From: Melanocharis versteri
Lineage: Eukaryota; Chordata; Aves; Passeriformes; Melanocharitidae
Direction: 5' to 3'
DNA: 64,000 nucleotides
Assembly (NCBI GenBank): GCA_013397845.1
Contig: VZTG01001729.1
Location: forward strand, 1 to 64,000
Below, piece after piece: positions 37,133 to 49,794 of this stretch. Below the pieces are notes generated by a model. That model was not told the origin of the DNA. It did no database searches and saw only the letters and a program-made list of their open reading frames with translations. The position numbers were made by a program, and so were the translations under genes. Each line of letters begins with the position of its first letter. Within the stretch, counting starts at the first letter, position 1.

Positions 37133-37162
37133 GAGCCAGCAACAATTGCTGAGGTGATGTCT
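37133..37162. repeat. 30-base repeat, copy B
   Basis: Partner of the repeat at 36093-36122, with the two differences both A to G. The bases just left of it carry agctcagga twice, 20 bases apart, suggesting a further small duplication in this copy. Confidence 0.75.
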
Positions 37163-37454
37163 GCAAGGGACAGACCTGGGGAGGACGCAGGACAGAGATT
37201 GCTCATGTTTTGTGAGCCCCACCAGAGGCCAAGGGCTGGCAAACTCAAACCTGCTCACACCTCGCTGCGCTCCAGGGATGCAGTCCCAGAGTCTGCATCC
37301 ATCGGGGAGCACCTACTGTGTGTCCCAACCCCACTCTGAGCCCCAGAATGCCTTCATTTCTCCACTGGCACCGTGTTTCTTTCCCAAAGCACACAGATGC
37401 ATGAGCTTATCTCTGCTGGGCTCAACTCCCTTGCTATTGAGGGTGTGTGACATC

Positions 37455-37535
37455 CAGATTATAAATTCCTTTGGACACGCACTGTATTTTTGCTGCTCTG
37501 TTTGAAGTATCCCTACCCTAGTGCAAGCTTAATCG
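37455..37535 (+). mobile_element. Possible ancient L3/CR1-type LINE tail
   Basis: The words gattataaattcctttgg, cgcactgtatttttgctg and tctgtttgaagtatccctac follow the order of the 3' tail found in old amniote L3/CR1-like LINEs and related SINEs (gattgtaa, ctccttggg, ggactgt, then a gttctg block). The match is by eye, with many substitutions. Confidence 0.4.
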
Positions 37536-38639
37536 GTGATTAGATTTCTCAGCCATTACAGCAAGCAAATAACAAGATTTCATTGTTAATAAATAATAAT
37601 AAATAATTTTCCAGAGACATTTACCCATCTTCCAACCTGGCCAGACACAAGCCAGCTCCAAAAGTGAAGTCGTGTAACTGGATTATGCAGTGCCCTCTGC
37701 AAGCTAATAAATTCTGCTCGAGTTAACTCTGGCCACGTGGCGTTTGGCCAGGTCAGCTCACAGCAGGTCAGCTCAGAACTTGGGTCAAGAGAGCTTTTGC
37801 TGGGAGGAACAGGCTGGGTAAACCCTCTGAGCACACTGAAGGTGGATTAAGCCAAGCCACAAAAGGGTTTGCACCGTTCACCCTATGGGAGTCTGTTGAG
37901 GAAGGAGGACAGAATGTACATGAAGTGTGAGCTAACCTCACTGCCTGACAGTTCCAACAGGAGTCATCTGGCTCACCATCACCAAAATATCTGGTTGTAT
38001 CTAGAGAAGTGGCTACATCAGCGTATTTACACACAGAACTACCAGCAACAAGGTCACCACATCCAGTATCATCTAGAGAATGACAGGACTCTTGAAAGCA
38101 GGCAGAACTGGAGGAACAGAGCAGCCAGACCAAACTACTCTATAAAATTCCTGGAGGAATCATATCTGTGAAATTGCCTGCAAAGGTGAGAAACTCAAGA
38201 AAAAGCCCAGGCAGAAGTCCCTTGGTGTGCTTTTGGTTTGGACACCCTCCTCTGAATGAAGTGGTCAAGATCTCAATCCCTCCTCTCTTCTAATCTAGTT
38301 GTGAGGCTACATAACCTTTTTTCTGACCCTAACCGAGGCAATATTTTAATGAGATGCTCTGGGCCATGGTTAAGTCTGCAGACATGTTTATGCACCCTTC
38401 GTGAGGAGACGGAAATGATGGGAATGAGTCATGACAGGTGATGGAATGATTCAGCCATCCATCCACCCGCTTTCCATGAACTGTATCACTTCTGACTGCA
38501 ATAAATTGCCCATATAAAAATAATGGGCTGTTAAATTCCAGGGCATCTCTCAAAGTCAGAGACTCCTATTTCTAGGATGGTCTTTTCAATAAGCAGTTTT
38601 ATTTGAAAATTGGAAAAAAATGTTCCCTGGCACATTTAA
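37536..38639. other. No gene seen; AT-rich start
   Basis: 37536-37620 is AT-rich with gtgattagatttc, gttaataaataataataaat and other TAAT-like words, and may belong to the regulatory cluster to the left. The remainder is mixed non-coding DNA with short overlapping frames (37768-38171 on both strands). Confidence 0.4.
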
Positions 38640-38720
38640 GCCCAGTGCAAGCACTAGTGCTGCTATTTAATTAATTAGATTTTAGCTTTATGGACGCCCA
38701 AGTTAGTCCAGCTCAGAGCA
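38640..38720. promoter_or_regulatory. Small TAATTA-rich block
   Basis: Contains gctatttaattaattag followed by ttttagctttatggacgccc. Overlapping TAATTA cores sit with a retained CpG. Small and uncertain. Confidence 0.2.
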
Positions 38721-40688
38721 GGCAGAGAAATACAGAAACACACGGAAATGTGTTGCCAGTGAGGTGAAGTTCGTAATCAGGCTTAACTATCACACGTGTT
38801 AATGGCTGGAAAAGCTGTAACTATTAGTTCATTTCTGTGCTTTATGAGATGTATTTACATGTTAATGACTATGACAAGTAGAGGAATCTGTCTGAAAATT
38901 AAAACATTCCTGTAGAGAGGTAGTGAGGTCCAACCAGGCTGACAATGTGCTAAGGCCAACAAAGTCATCAGGAAAAATAAAGAAATATGTTATAGTCACT
39001 TATGTGACAAATATTCTGGATTTCAGTGGCTTTTATGGATGTCTCTCCTGATTCAAGATGAGATTTTGTGAGGATGCTATAAAAACGTAGTCACAAGTTA
39101 TTAAATTTATCCTGACTGGTTATTAAGAACTGTGAATGACAATCAAGGGAAGGTACTGGCCCGAAACTTTTTGGAGTCAAGGAGGACTCACGCATTTTCA
39201 AGGGAGGAAGAAAACCTCCTTGGTGTTTATAAATGGGAAAATAAAATCCAGAACTATGACAGATGGTGCTTCAAAATCCTCTACACCACACTTGACATAA
39301 GTTTTCAGGCCCTTTGTAGTGATGCCCCGGCCAAACTCTAAGTGGTTGCCCACTTTCTAACTCAGGTCAGTTCCTCATTTTCCTGCCAGGAAAAGCCATC
39401 AAATAGTGCTGCTGTATTTCTTTTAACAGCATGTCCTACCCAAGACAAAGCAGCAGAAAAGGTCATGGTGCACCTCAGTGCCTCCTTTAATGGCTTCAGT
39501 ACTCCACTCACCAAGTGCAGGTTCACTGAGGATATGTCTGTCCAGCACCTCTCAAAACCCCTTAAAATCTCTCAGCTTATCTCAGGGCAGAGTTTAGTCC
39601 TTACCATTATTTCTTGGGTGAAAACTTGCCATTTCAGTGGTGGCTTTCTCCTGAAGCCAACACGTCCATCTACCTGCTGTCCTCACCATTCACCACTGTC
39701 ATTTTCAGGTTCAGGTCCAATTCAGCAGCTGAGATTTTCTGTTGGTTCCATCGCTGATGCAAAGGCAAATCTTATCTGCAGCAATGCTTGATTTCCATTC
39801 TGGAACACAGATCCCCCTGCGAGCCTGAACCATCCTCCTTTATAAGATATTTTCAAAGCACACTTGAAATCCCTTTAATCTTACCCTGCTCTGAAATAAA
39901 GTCCATGGTGTCTTTCCCTGCCTGTCTGAAAAGCATTCTCGCCAAGAGAGTTTACATTAGTCTCCCACAACACATGTAACTGAATTATGCTTTCAAAAAG
40001 TTGCTGTATTGATCTCTCCACTGATAAAAGAAGGCATGTTAAAAGACATTTTTTACTGCTGACATGACTGCACAATAAGCAGAATAGGATAAAAAACGTG
40101 TTCTTCCTTGCTAGCAGACAAAGAGAATCCCTTGGCTACTCTCACAATGGAGAAGAGCAGATCCTAATGTAAAACCAATGCATTAATCATGTTTGATTAG
40201 GTAAACAGCGACTTTGCTACTGTGGTGGCCACATGTCGTTTGTAATATAGACTCTCTGGTCTGGTTAAATGAAAACTAAATTGGGCTAAACAACCAACTC
40301 CACTGTCTGCTTTCAGGCAGATCCAAGGGGGGAAATTCTGCTAAAGGCACTTGTATATCTTTCCATCCTAGCTGAAGTTAGTTTATATATTTGTGTTTAC
40401 ACATAGCTAGGTATGTACATTAATGATGGGCTGTGTTGATGAAAACATAGGGTTGAGCTGACCAACAAAATAAGCATGGGGAGAGGAGGGGAGGATTGGA
40501 TGCCAGCCCAGGAAGATCTATGAGGATCTCCCTTGTGCAAAATAGAGATTCTGCCAATTTTGTGGTCAGCTGCCTAAACCATACTCTGCCTTTAATCAAT
40601 GCATTTATTTTAAATTCCCCCGACACCTTGAACTGCCCAATTACAGCTCCAACTTTGACAGATCAGACAGACTCAGTATCTAAAGCTA
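38721..40688. other. No gene seen
   Basis: About 2 kb of non-coding DNA. The plus-strand frame 39342-39791 (149 codons) shows no domain and no exon-like borders. Confidence 0.45.
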
Positions 40689-40729
40689 ACCCAAGCCAGA
40701 TCCAAACCCAAGCCAGATCCAAACCCAAG
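40689..40729. repeat. 17-base tandem repeat, 2.4 copies
   Basis: The unit acccaagccagatccaa occurs at 40689 and 40706, followed by a partial third copy. Copies are identical, so the event is recent or polymorphic. Confidence 0.95.
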
Positions 40730-43214
40730 GTGTTTTTCAGCCCATGGACACGCTCATCCTTCCCTCCTCCAGCTTTTTCTCCATGACCCCCACGCCCACA
40801 GTACCAGGACACCCAGCAGAGCAGTGGAACCCAGTTCACGCTCAGTGCTCTGGCTCAGGAACACAAGACATCCCACCTGCCTCTCCAGCTTCCCAGAGCA
40901 CCCAGACTTTGGGTCAGGGCTGCCACACACATTCTCCCACTGCGTCTTCCAGCCCTGGGGCAGTGCCAAGGACTCCAGTCCACTGAGGTCAGTGGAAATT
41001 TTCCTTTTGGCTTGAAGGATTCTACTAATCCTCAGGGGTGGAGGTGGGAAAAGAAGCCAAGTTGGAGAGATGCTGACCAACACAGGACTTTCTCTTCTTC
41101 CAGAATCAGCTGCCAGTCCTTCAGAGACTCAGTCATGCCCAGCTTCTTTCCCTATTACTCCATCATTTTCTCTTCCACATCTATATTATCACCTAAAAGT
41201 TTATAATTTTTAACTCAAAGCCTAAAGAGTTCCAGATAAAAATGTTTACTTCCCTGCAAAAACTGGGAATCTGGAAGACAGACTATTGTTATAGCAGAAG
41301 ATGAAGCTATTAATATTCCAACAAATCCACTTCCCCTTGAAAATATCTACCCTTTTTCTCTATTTTGACACTTGAGCATCATCTTTGGCAGAAAAGGTAA
41401 AATGCTGCTGTTCTAATTAAGAATTAAATTGTGACTACTGTGTTCTGATGTAGATAATTACAGATATAGCAGAGAATGATGATTCAAGAACCCACAGTAT
41501 AATGGATGAACAGAGGAAAAGCCTTTCTTCAGAAACTGGAGGATTTTGTGTCCACACATACTGATCTTGATTATTTCTGCTGCAGTGAAGGGAATCCACA
41601 CTGCCCAACCTGCACAGCAGTTTAGCTGAAGAAATCACTTTCAGCTTCGAAACAGTCTGAGCAGAACAACAATCACCATATAAATAAATAAACCTCTTGA
41701 GGCAAAAGCTATCCCAGTTTTGGCATCATTGATAGAGAATTTCAGCCCCTCTGATCTTCCACCCTAAATTGCAGGTTTCTGTAATTTCTCTCATCTTCAT
41801 GTGCATTCAGTTAGAGATGCCTTGAGATAAACTGCAAGATTTCTGTGAAGCATTCGTTCAGCTCCCCCTCCTATCCCTACCCTGCTAGCATCACCCTGGG
41901 AAAGGAGCTCTGATATCAGGCTGAGAGAAAGTCAATAGCTGACAGCAAGGAAATAATCTGAGCCATTGATCGTCACTTCAGCCTTCAGAGTCAATACAAA
42001 CCAAAGGGAAGACACATGCTTATAAACACACACAAAAGGGAGTGAATATATTAACTCCCAGCGTGCTACAGAGACTAGGAATGGCTAATGTGATTAATGA
42101 GCACAAGAAACACCAAAAAAGGCACATCCAGAGAATGAAGGACTTGCATATCAAGTCACGAAAAATATATTCCGAAAGGCAGGAGTCAGAGAACAAAATA
42201 TTCTTCCATAAAGGTCAGATTTTCTATCTGAATGTCTAAATCCCTATGGCAATGCATAGGTTATAAGAATAAGTGTCTCTATACCCTCAGAGATGGCCTA
42301 TTTCATGTCTGCCTAGGGGCAAAGGTGACAAAAAGTCAGTTTTGACTGATAGTCATCCCCTGAGAAAAGCTGAAGTCTCTTACCAAGTTCCTCACCAAAA
42401 AACATTCAGAAGAAAAGAGTTCAGCACTGAGAAGGGATGTTATTGCACATTTAAGCTTGCCAAGGATGCCCTGATCCTTGGCAACAGATTTTTCCTGGAA
42501 AACAACTACATCACTCAGAACAATGTGACTCACTTTTAAAGTTATTCTTCATTCTATCATCAAGCTCATCTTTTACAACTCTGTTTTGCAGATTGGTATC
42601 TAATCCAATAGTGAGGCCTTTATTTTACATAAACCTCACTTTTCTATCAGATATTCACATAGAATTTCAGTGTGCCATCAGAAGATGAGCTACAACACTG
42701 AGATTATTGACTATATGAAATATTCTTCATAATTAATTCACAGAGCATTCTGAAAATGAAGAGTGTCAAGGATATATTATGGTCAGACAATACCCACCAC
42801 CATAGAAGAGTGACAGGAATAAGCCAATATTGATGAGGTAACACTCTACTTAGATACACTCATATTTACTGAGAAATAACAAAATTTGTAATTATTGGAA
42901 TGACATAAAGCATGCTAAAATCACATCCATAAATCTAATATGCATTGCCCAATTATCAGACACAAGTCTTCAGTGCTCAGGATCAAGTCTTGCACTGAGC
43001 TTCATGGTCAGACATAGATCATACAACCCTGCCTGCTGCTCTTTTCCCTCTCAGCTCCAGATTTCCCCCTCCAGGACAGTCTCTAGTGCCTGCACATTGC
43101 CAGATAAATCTGGACACAGACTTTCTTTTGGAACGGAGATTCAATTAAATCCCACTTTCCAAAACGATCCGTGCATGCATCTGTGTGCGCCTCACCTGTG
43201 CTACAAATAACACC
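40730..43214. other. No gene seen
   Basis: About 2.5 kb of non-coding sequence. Frames at 40744-41083 are open on both strands. The minus frame 42336-42533 and plus 42273-42539 overlap. No domain, repeat or RNA gene seen. Confidence 0.45.
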
Positions 43215-43600
43215 TGAAATTGGAAAAGATCGTGAGTGATATTCTTGGCAGCGTTAATCACACTGCTTTGTCGACATCAACTTGTATTATACTGATCTAC
43301 ACCATCTGGTCCCAAATCTAATTTGCTTTTCACTGCCGACTTGCCAGCGGTTTACTTTCAATATTTTCCTGAGCTGGTGGAATGAGAAAAGACTGGTCTG
43401 CTTCAATTTTAATTTGTAGTCCGGCTGCCTCCTGTCAGCTTCACTTCTGCCATTCCTGCCCAGCACAGAGTTGCTGTATTTCTTATGCAAACAAGCCTTA
43501 CGTCTCCCAATTAAAAGCAAAGTAATGCTAAAAAGAACGGGCCAGACCCTCATATCGTGTTTGAGGGAGAAGGAAAACATCCCAAAGGTCTGGCTTGGGA
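43215..43600. promoter_or_regulatory. Candidate regulatory block with retained CpG
   Basis: About nine CpGs in 340 bases survive in moderately AT-rich DNA (agcgttaatcac, gtcgacatc, gccgacttgccagcgg, tccggc, acgtctccc, acgggcc, atcgtg). Also present are cagcgttaatc, caattttaatttg and a POU-like ttatgcaaac at 43483-43492. No simple repeats occur. The minus-strand frame 43287-43580 (97 codons) is Lys/Arg-rich at its end with no domain. An enhancer is the better guess. Confidence 0.35.
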
Positions 43601-45713
43601 TACAACTTCCATGCCCCCAATCTTTGCAGCTGTGGGTTGTGTTTCACTTTGTGTTGGGTTCTGTGTGTGAGACAGAGGTCATCTGATGCACTCCTCAACA
43701 CCCCAATTGCTGTTTGGGGTTGAACCTCATGGAACAGGTTGGTTATCCAGGCATCAGGGATCCGTTTCTGAATCGCTGTCCCATTAATCCACCTCTGAAA
43801 TGGTCTCTAGCAGCAGCACAGCTCTTCCCTGCCTGTTCATTTTCCAGTTATTTCAGATCTATGAGTCCAGTATTGGTTGATGGACTCCCAAATTAATGCC
43901 TGCCAGTTTATCAGCCCAGGGGAAATTCTATCCATTTTCTGCTGAACGCAACAGTTTTGAAAATGGTTTGTGTGAAATATTACCATCCTTTACATGTGAA
44001 GTAATAGGATTAGATCTTTCCATGCATAACTGAAGAGATTATAAAATAATTAAAATATATTAACTCAATTTCTTTCAGTATTTTTACCAAAAAAACAACA
44101 CACCTTCTATTTACAGATTTTTTAATTGCTAAATCTAAAAGCAGACCTGTTTTTCAAGGCTAACTCAACCTCCTTCTTATGAGTCTCCATCTTCCTTTGG
44201 CTACAGTTACGTGAGATGACAAGTTTATGATCCTCAGTGCATTCCGATTCTCCTTCTCTAGGATATTATTAGCCCCTTTGTTACAGAGTCTTTCCTGTCA
44301 AACTGAGCTCATAAGAGTTTGAGCAAACTGGATCATCTTTAATAAACTGAGTTAAAATCAGGAACAGCCCCACGAGGGGCACTATGGAAAGTAGCAGGGG
44401 ATAGACACCTCTTCAGCTCACAGACTCCAACAGAAAACAAATGTAGAAAATGGGTAGTTCTGTGGGGGTCTTAGAGCATGATTCATCTCCCAGTTCCACC
44501 CTTCTGCCTGCATGGGATCTTTTCCATTTCATCACAGCCTCCCAAGCCAACCTCTGCTCCCACCAGTCCATCCTCACAGCAAGACTCATTCAAAGAGTGG
44601 GTAGGAAAGGGCATGCCCACACTACCTTTAAAACACATCAGGACAGAAAAGGGATGTTAAACCTGGCCCAGCAACAAGCTAATTCTCCCACCCGCTGCTG
44701 GGGTGATGCTGTGCAGGCAAGACAGGCAACAAGCAACCCCTTCCAAAGCCAAATAAAAGCAGGAGATGAAATCAGGGGCTGTGAAATCCTGCCTGAGGGA
44801 CCACCCCTCTCTCCAAAAGAGCATTTACAGACTACCCAGCTCAGGCATTGAGGCATTTCAGCGTGAATGGGCTCCTTGGCTGCTCCCCACCTGCTCAGCT
44901 GGCATCACTTTGAACTTAACACCAGTTCTGTGGAACGTGGAAGACTGATCATATCCCACAGTGACAGAACCTGATAAGCAGCATCATTGACTTTAGTTTG
45001 CCTTCAACTCAATTATTCATGCCCCAGCTAAAATAACTCCTAATCTTTGGGCCATCTACTAACTAAGCATTACCCAATAAACTCTGACCCTATTACACTG
45101 CACTCCAGGGAAATTTATTTCTGACAACAGTTTAGAACCCTCTATGTATTGCCTTTAACCTTTTAAGTTTAGAGATCAAACTGAAGCCTTTCCAAGACTT
45201 CAGGGTATACACTGCTGTGATTTGGAGTGAAGACAGAGAAAAGCAGGTCAAAAATCCCATGTCTGAAAGCGAAAAGAAACACTCCCAGGGAAATCAAAAC
45301 CCAACACTGAATAGCAATTAAGTAAAGCTGGTCTATCAGTTTTTTCTTGGCCCAGCTAAATCAAGTGTGCCCTGAACAACTATATAGCAACTATTGAGTA
45401 AAGCAAACCTCACATTAAAATTTGGTTCTCCAGAATAATTTGCAGCCTGATTAATTATCACCTTCATTCAGCAAGGTACTTAAACAGCTGAGCAATCCCA
45501 TTAACCTCCCTAGGACTACACAGAAGATTGATGCTGGGTGAATGTGTGTTGCTAGACCTTGTGAGGGTTTTGCAACTAAGAAAAAAGTCTGTAGGTTATC
45601 CATCCATCACCCTTGGCCCTCCATCTTGTGAATATATGGGCACCCACGTATCTCTGTGCTACAGTATTGCCCTTCCAGCCAAGTAGAATAGATGTCCCTC
45701 TGTCTCCAAGTGA
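43601..45713. other. No gene seen
   Basis: About 2.1 kb of non-coding DNA. Bases 44450-44856 are open on both strands (longest plus 133 codons) without a domain. A small AT block near 45420-45470 carries cctgattaattatcacc. Confidence 0.45.
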
Positions 45714-45729
45714 GGAAGGAAGGAAGGAA
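45714..45729. repeat. (GGAA)4 microsatellite
   Basis: Four perfect ggaa units. GGAA repeats can bind ETS factors, but four units are short. Confidence 0.85.
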
Positions 45730-46581
45730 AAATGGATAAAGGAAAAACGTGTGGCTGAAAGGATCTCAGCTGCTCAAGAGGTTTATCCAGCAGCAAGGAA
45801 GATCTATGGGCTTTACTTGTCTCTCCTAGAGGCAAGATTTCATTTTTAGATTAAAAACTTCAACACCCACTTGCTGTACGTGAACAGCACATTTCTCCCG
45901 TGGCTAAAATTGATAGTTTGCCATGTGCTGTAAAAGGTTAGCACCAGCACTATTGTAATCCTTGGCCACAACTTTCATTTCCTTAATTTGCTGACACAGG
46001 GTAATGGAGGGCTGTGCTGTATAAGAGAATACTAAACAATCTGAGTTACAAATTTTCTCTGAATGTCTAAGCTGACCTTTGAAGCTTTCAATAAAAATAT
46101 AATTTAAAGAGAGGGAGAAAAATTGTTAACATGGAAATGGAATTACAGGAACAGGACCAAATTCATTCCTTTGACTTGGTATCTGCTCATGTTTGATGTC
46201 AGCTATATAATTATACATCACAGCTTGAGTGAAAAAGGCATTTGGTTCCATGCTAAAAGCAGGCCATGGATAAACGGTTTATTAACTGGAAAGGAATCAA
46301 CAGTGCTCAAGTGTTTGGGGACAGCACTTCATTAACAATCTGAGCATCTTCCCTCTCACAGAGCCCTGATTTCTCATTTTGGGCTGTTTTACATTGCTCT
46401 GTGGGAGCCCAAGGGGAACTCTGAAGGCCATTCTTATTTATATCTACCCTAGGATGCCATGCATTGCTGGAGAGGTGAAACGTGGCTTTTGTGTACACAA
46501 CAACGTGGCCTGTGGTATTTTAACAAAGAAAATCTTTAAGAGGAGCTGCCAGGATGAAGGAGAAGAGTTCCTTCATGCTTA
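45730..46581. other. No gene seen
   Basis: AT-rich non-coding sequence. Short frames only. Confidence 0.5.
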
Positions 46582-46683
46582 GGGACATAGCTTAGTGGTG
46601 GACTTGGCAGTGCTAGGTTAACAGTTGGACTCTATGATCTTAAAGGTCTTTTCCAACCTAAACAATTCTGTGATTCCATGATT
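46582..46683 (+). mobile_element. CR1 LINE 3' end
   Basis: The sequence matches another CR1 subfamily tail: gggacatagcttagtggtgg, then cttggcagtgctaggttaac, then gttggactctatgatctta, then ggtcttttccaacctaaac, ending in attctgtgattccatgatt. The 3' terminus with its short repeats is intact. It differs from the 3503-3732 copy, so at least two CR1 subfamilies are present. Confidence 0.92.
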
Positions 46684-47699
46684 AATATTCTCCAGAGATC
46701 CCAGAGCAGACAGTAGCTGACATGGGTATGCTTCCTCCAAATCCCTGTCAATTAGCAGGGCTGCTTCAAGCACAAGGGGAGGGTGTGTGTGTATTGAGGT
46801 CAAAAAAACAGGAAAAACAAAGAAGCCACTCTTGTGGGCCTTGTGGTAGCTGTGACCAAAAAAGAGGGGGCCTCATTTTGGGCAATAGGGAGAAGAAAGC
46901 TGATTCTTGACATGGAGGAGAAGTTGATACCATAGAAGTTTTCTTGCAGGGAAAACAGATTTCTGCTCATTCAGAGAAAATCTGTTAGTCAGGATGTTGC
47001 TGGATGAACCAAGTAACTGAGAAAAGCATCCACTGGCCTCAAGAGGGAAAAACAACTTGAGAGTCAATATCCCAATCCCTTCCTTAGAGCCCTTTGGTAA
47101 GGGCTAAATATGATCTGCTTCATTTTCATCACGAATTTTGCTGCTGCTCTCCAGTAAGAACAGAACTAGAAAGGGAAAGGAACACATATTGGATATCACT
47201 CAAGCAAGGGTGGAAGCACCAGTGGATTCACTGATCCAAAGCAGCAGTTAATCGCTGTAGTCAGTCATTCCAGCACAGAAAGGACCTACCTTTATAGCAA
47301 AAACTCTGTGTTAGCAAAGCTTAGCTGCTCAAATCCTGTTGTTTGTCAAATAATTCCCTCTCGGATCACTGGTGACAAGACCCAGCACCACTATCCTAAC
47401 ATTTTGAAATATTTTCTCCCAAATCCAACCTTTTGCAGGAGCAACAGAGAAAACACAGCTATAGGAGAGTTACAGACATCCTTAATATTTGCCTCATGGA
47501 AGTCCACATTTTGTCACCTTTCCCTAGAACACCACAAGGTGCACACGGTAGCACTCAGCTACAGCAGGTCGAGGTACTTGATGCAGAGAAAACTCCCTGA
47601 AATCATTCCAGCTCCTCAGTGACATATGGCAAGAGATTTTAAAGCTCTGCCATAGTAGCTAAGTACACCACAGCTTGCTGTAGCAAGGCAGATTTCCAT
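46684..47699. other. No gene seen
   Basis: Non-coding, with a short gtgtgtgtg run near 46785. No recognised frame. Confidence 0.5.
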
Positions 47700-48130
47700 G
47701 GTCCAATGGTAGTTAATTTTCTAAAGGTCAAATTTTACATGTTTATTTTGCCGGGTGCCCTGCGCAATACAAAGACACAGCTATATTAATAGCTGACAAA
47801 TTAAAAGCTCAGCTCATTCTAAGAGACTGTGCAGGGTTTTGCTCTATTTCATCCAGAGTGACATTTCATCCCAGAAAAGGCCAGGGCAGCGTCCCAGCAC
47901 AGAACATCTGGTTGGCAAACACAATGGAGCACAGCACCTGCAAACACGCTCAGTGTTTGCTTTGCAACTATTTGTTCCCCCGTCCACAGAAAAATATGTT
48001 TTTAGGCTGTCAAAATTCATTCCTTGCCAGGGGAGTCTGGTGTGATAATGCAGCCCGTTTGTCTTGGAAAGTCCTCGTTTCTGGGCCACGCATGGCTAAG
48101 CCAAAATTTCTGGAAGGTGAAAGGGGGAAA
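47700..48130. promoter_or_regulatory. Weak candidate regulatory block
   Basis: Contains tttattttgccgggtgccct and gcgcaatacaaag near 47745, then atattaatagctgac. Further right are cagcccgtttg and ggccacgcatgg near 48053-48092. Retained CpG and AT cores are spread thinly. Overlapping frames on both strands (47839-48178) are chance-like. Confidence 0.2.
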
Positions 48131-49132
48131 AGAAGGTTTTCTTCCCTCTTTTCCCTCTCTGCGTTTTTTTTTTCCTAGTTTTTGCAGCTTTTTAGACATT
48201 CTGCTGAATGTCTAGTGGGATCAGACCGAGCCAAACAGCACAGTTAAGAAAGCAGAGATGGATTGCAGCAAGGTCTCTGGTTTAAAATCTATCATCCAGG
48301 GGCTAGGGAAGTACAAACAAACTAATAAAAGCAGAAAATTATGAAATCCTGGCCTTAACACCAAGCAAAGTTTCTTAATTTAGGGCTCTCTTAATGGCTG
48401 AAACCACCACCAAGCTGACTCTGGGGGACAATCCCTCCTCCTGCCAGACCCTTCGTTTGGAAAGGAGAACCTCCAGGATCCCAGCCAGCCTAAGGTGTTA
48501 GTGGGGGAAGGAGGTTTTCAGGAGGAACAAGGCTGGGGAAATGCAAAAGTCCTATAAAAAGTCCTGCCAAAAGGGAGGTGCAGAACTATAGCTGAAAGTT
48601 TGAGATGCGTTGTGTAGGCTTTGGTCAGTCGGCCAAATTCTCCACCACTCCACATAGGCTGCAAAAATACAACAGGACTGACCACTGAAAAGTCTACCCA
48701 GCGGCCTGGAAGAAGCTTCCAGAGGACCAGACCTGGTGGAAGGTGTGGCCAGCGCTGTGATGTGTCACAGCCTGGGGAGCAGGGGACACCAAGGTGGGGG
48801 AAAGGGACAGTGAGAGGGGTGAATGAGCCCACTGTGGGCAGCTCCCAGCCACATCAGCCAAAGACCAGCTCCAACCATCTCTTCCTTATTTTTATTTTCT
48901 GAGTTGTAAGAAGCATTTACTTCTAATGAAGAAATAATGAACAAATAAACCTCTTTTTTCTTCTTCTATTATATGACAAGCCATATCTGAGAGACCATTT
49001 CTCCTCCTACCCTACTTCTTTAAACCCATAGGAGCTGCTGACACTTTTTACCACTGAACACCTGCCTCAGTGGTGGCACAATATCATCATTATAAAGGAC
49101 ATTTACAGGAATAAAAATCTATGCAGGATATT
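48131..49132. other. No gene seen
   Basis: Non-coding. The 48518-48902 stretch is open on both strands with Pro/Ser-rich chance composition. Confidence 0.45.
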
Positions 49133-49220
49133 CCTCCTGGCACAGCCACTCACTGTGTGGCCTTCAGCAAACCAGTTCACCCCTTCATACCATAAGCTGG
49201 AAGAGTGAGAAATATGAATC
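49133..49220 (-). mobile_element. MIR-type SINE remnant, antisense
   Basis: On the plus strand it reads the antisense MIR core: cctcctggcacagccactca, then ctgtgtggccttcagcaaac, then cagttcaccccttcatacc. The rest is decayed. The recognisable part is shorter than in the copy at 28153-28296. Confidence 0.5.
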
Positions 49221-49794
49221 CCACAAAAAACAAAACAAAAAAACCAAACAGATGCTACATTTTAGTTGAGATTCTTAACAGGTAGTTAACCACATATGTT
49301 AAATAGGACAGCAGTTTTAAGGTACACCGAGAAGGCAAAGCTTGGCAAAGCCTCCACTCAAGAAGAATCCAGCTGATAAGACAGAGCTATTGAACAAGAG
49401 CTCAGGTTCAAAAAGGTTTCTCCTTTTCTCTTAATTTCACATTATCTCACCTCAACCACCCCAACACAGAAGCTACAGCCATGTATAAGTGACAAAATTT
49501 CCTCACATACACAGGTAACCCCTGCCAGCACAGGGGGGTGAGTAGAGCTCCCTGCACCCAGCCCTAGCTCACCAAAGCACCCATCCCATGGTTTCAATCC
49601 ATGGCAGGGCATTGTCTCTGCTTTGTGTTGGGAGCCTGAGCTCTTCTGTGTGGATAGAAGATGAAGCAGAATTCCAAACAAATGCTTACTGGGGTTGCCA
49701 AAATGTCATTTAAAATTAGGTTCATACTGCAATTTGCAAAGACTCCCCATCTTAGTAGCCTGTCTTAAGCACTCTTCTAAATAATTGTAGATTA
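49221..49794. other. No gene seen; A/C low complexity at 49226-49251
   Basis: A short caaaacaaaa-type tract is followed by non-coding sequence. The minus frame 49442-49681 shows no domain. Confidence 0.5.

Noticed and set aside
36664..37152. 162-codon plus-strand frame
   Set aside because: It lies in GC-rich stop-poor DNA, has Ser/Gly/Pro-rich chance composition and no recognised domain.
39342..39791. 149-codon plus-strand frame
   Set aside because: No domain and no splice-site context; within the range expected by chance.
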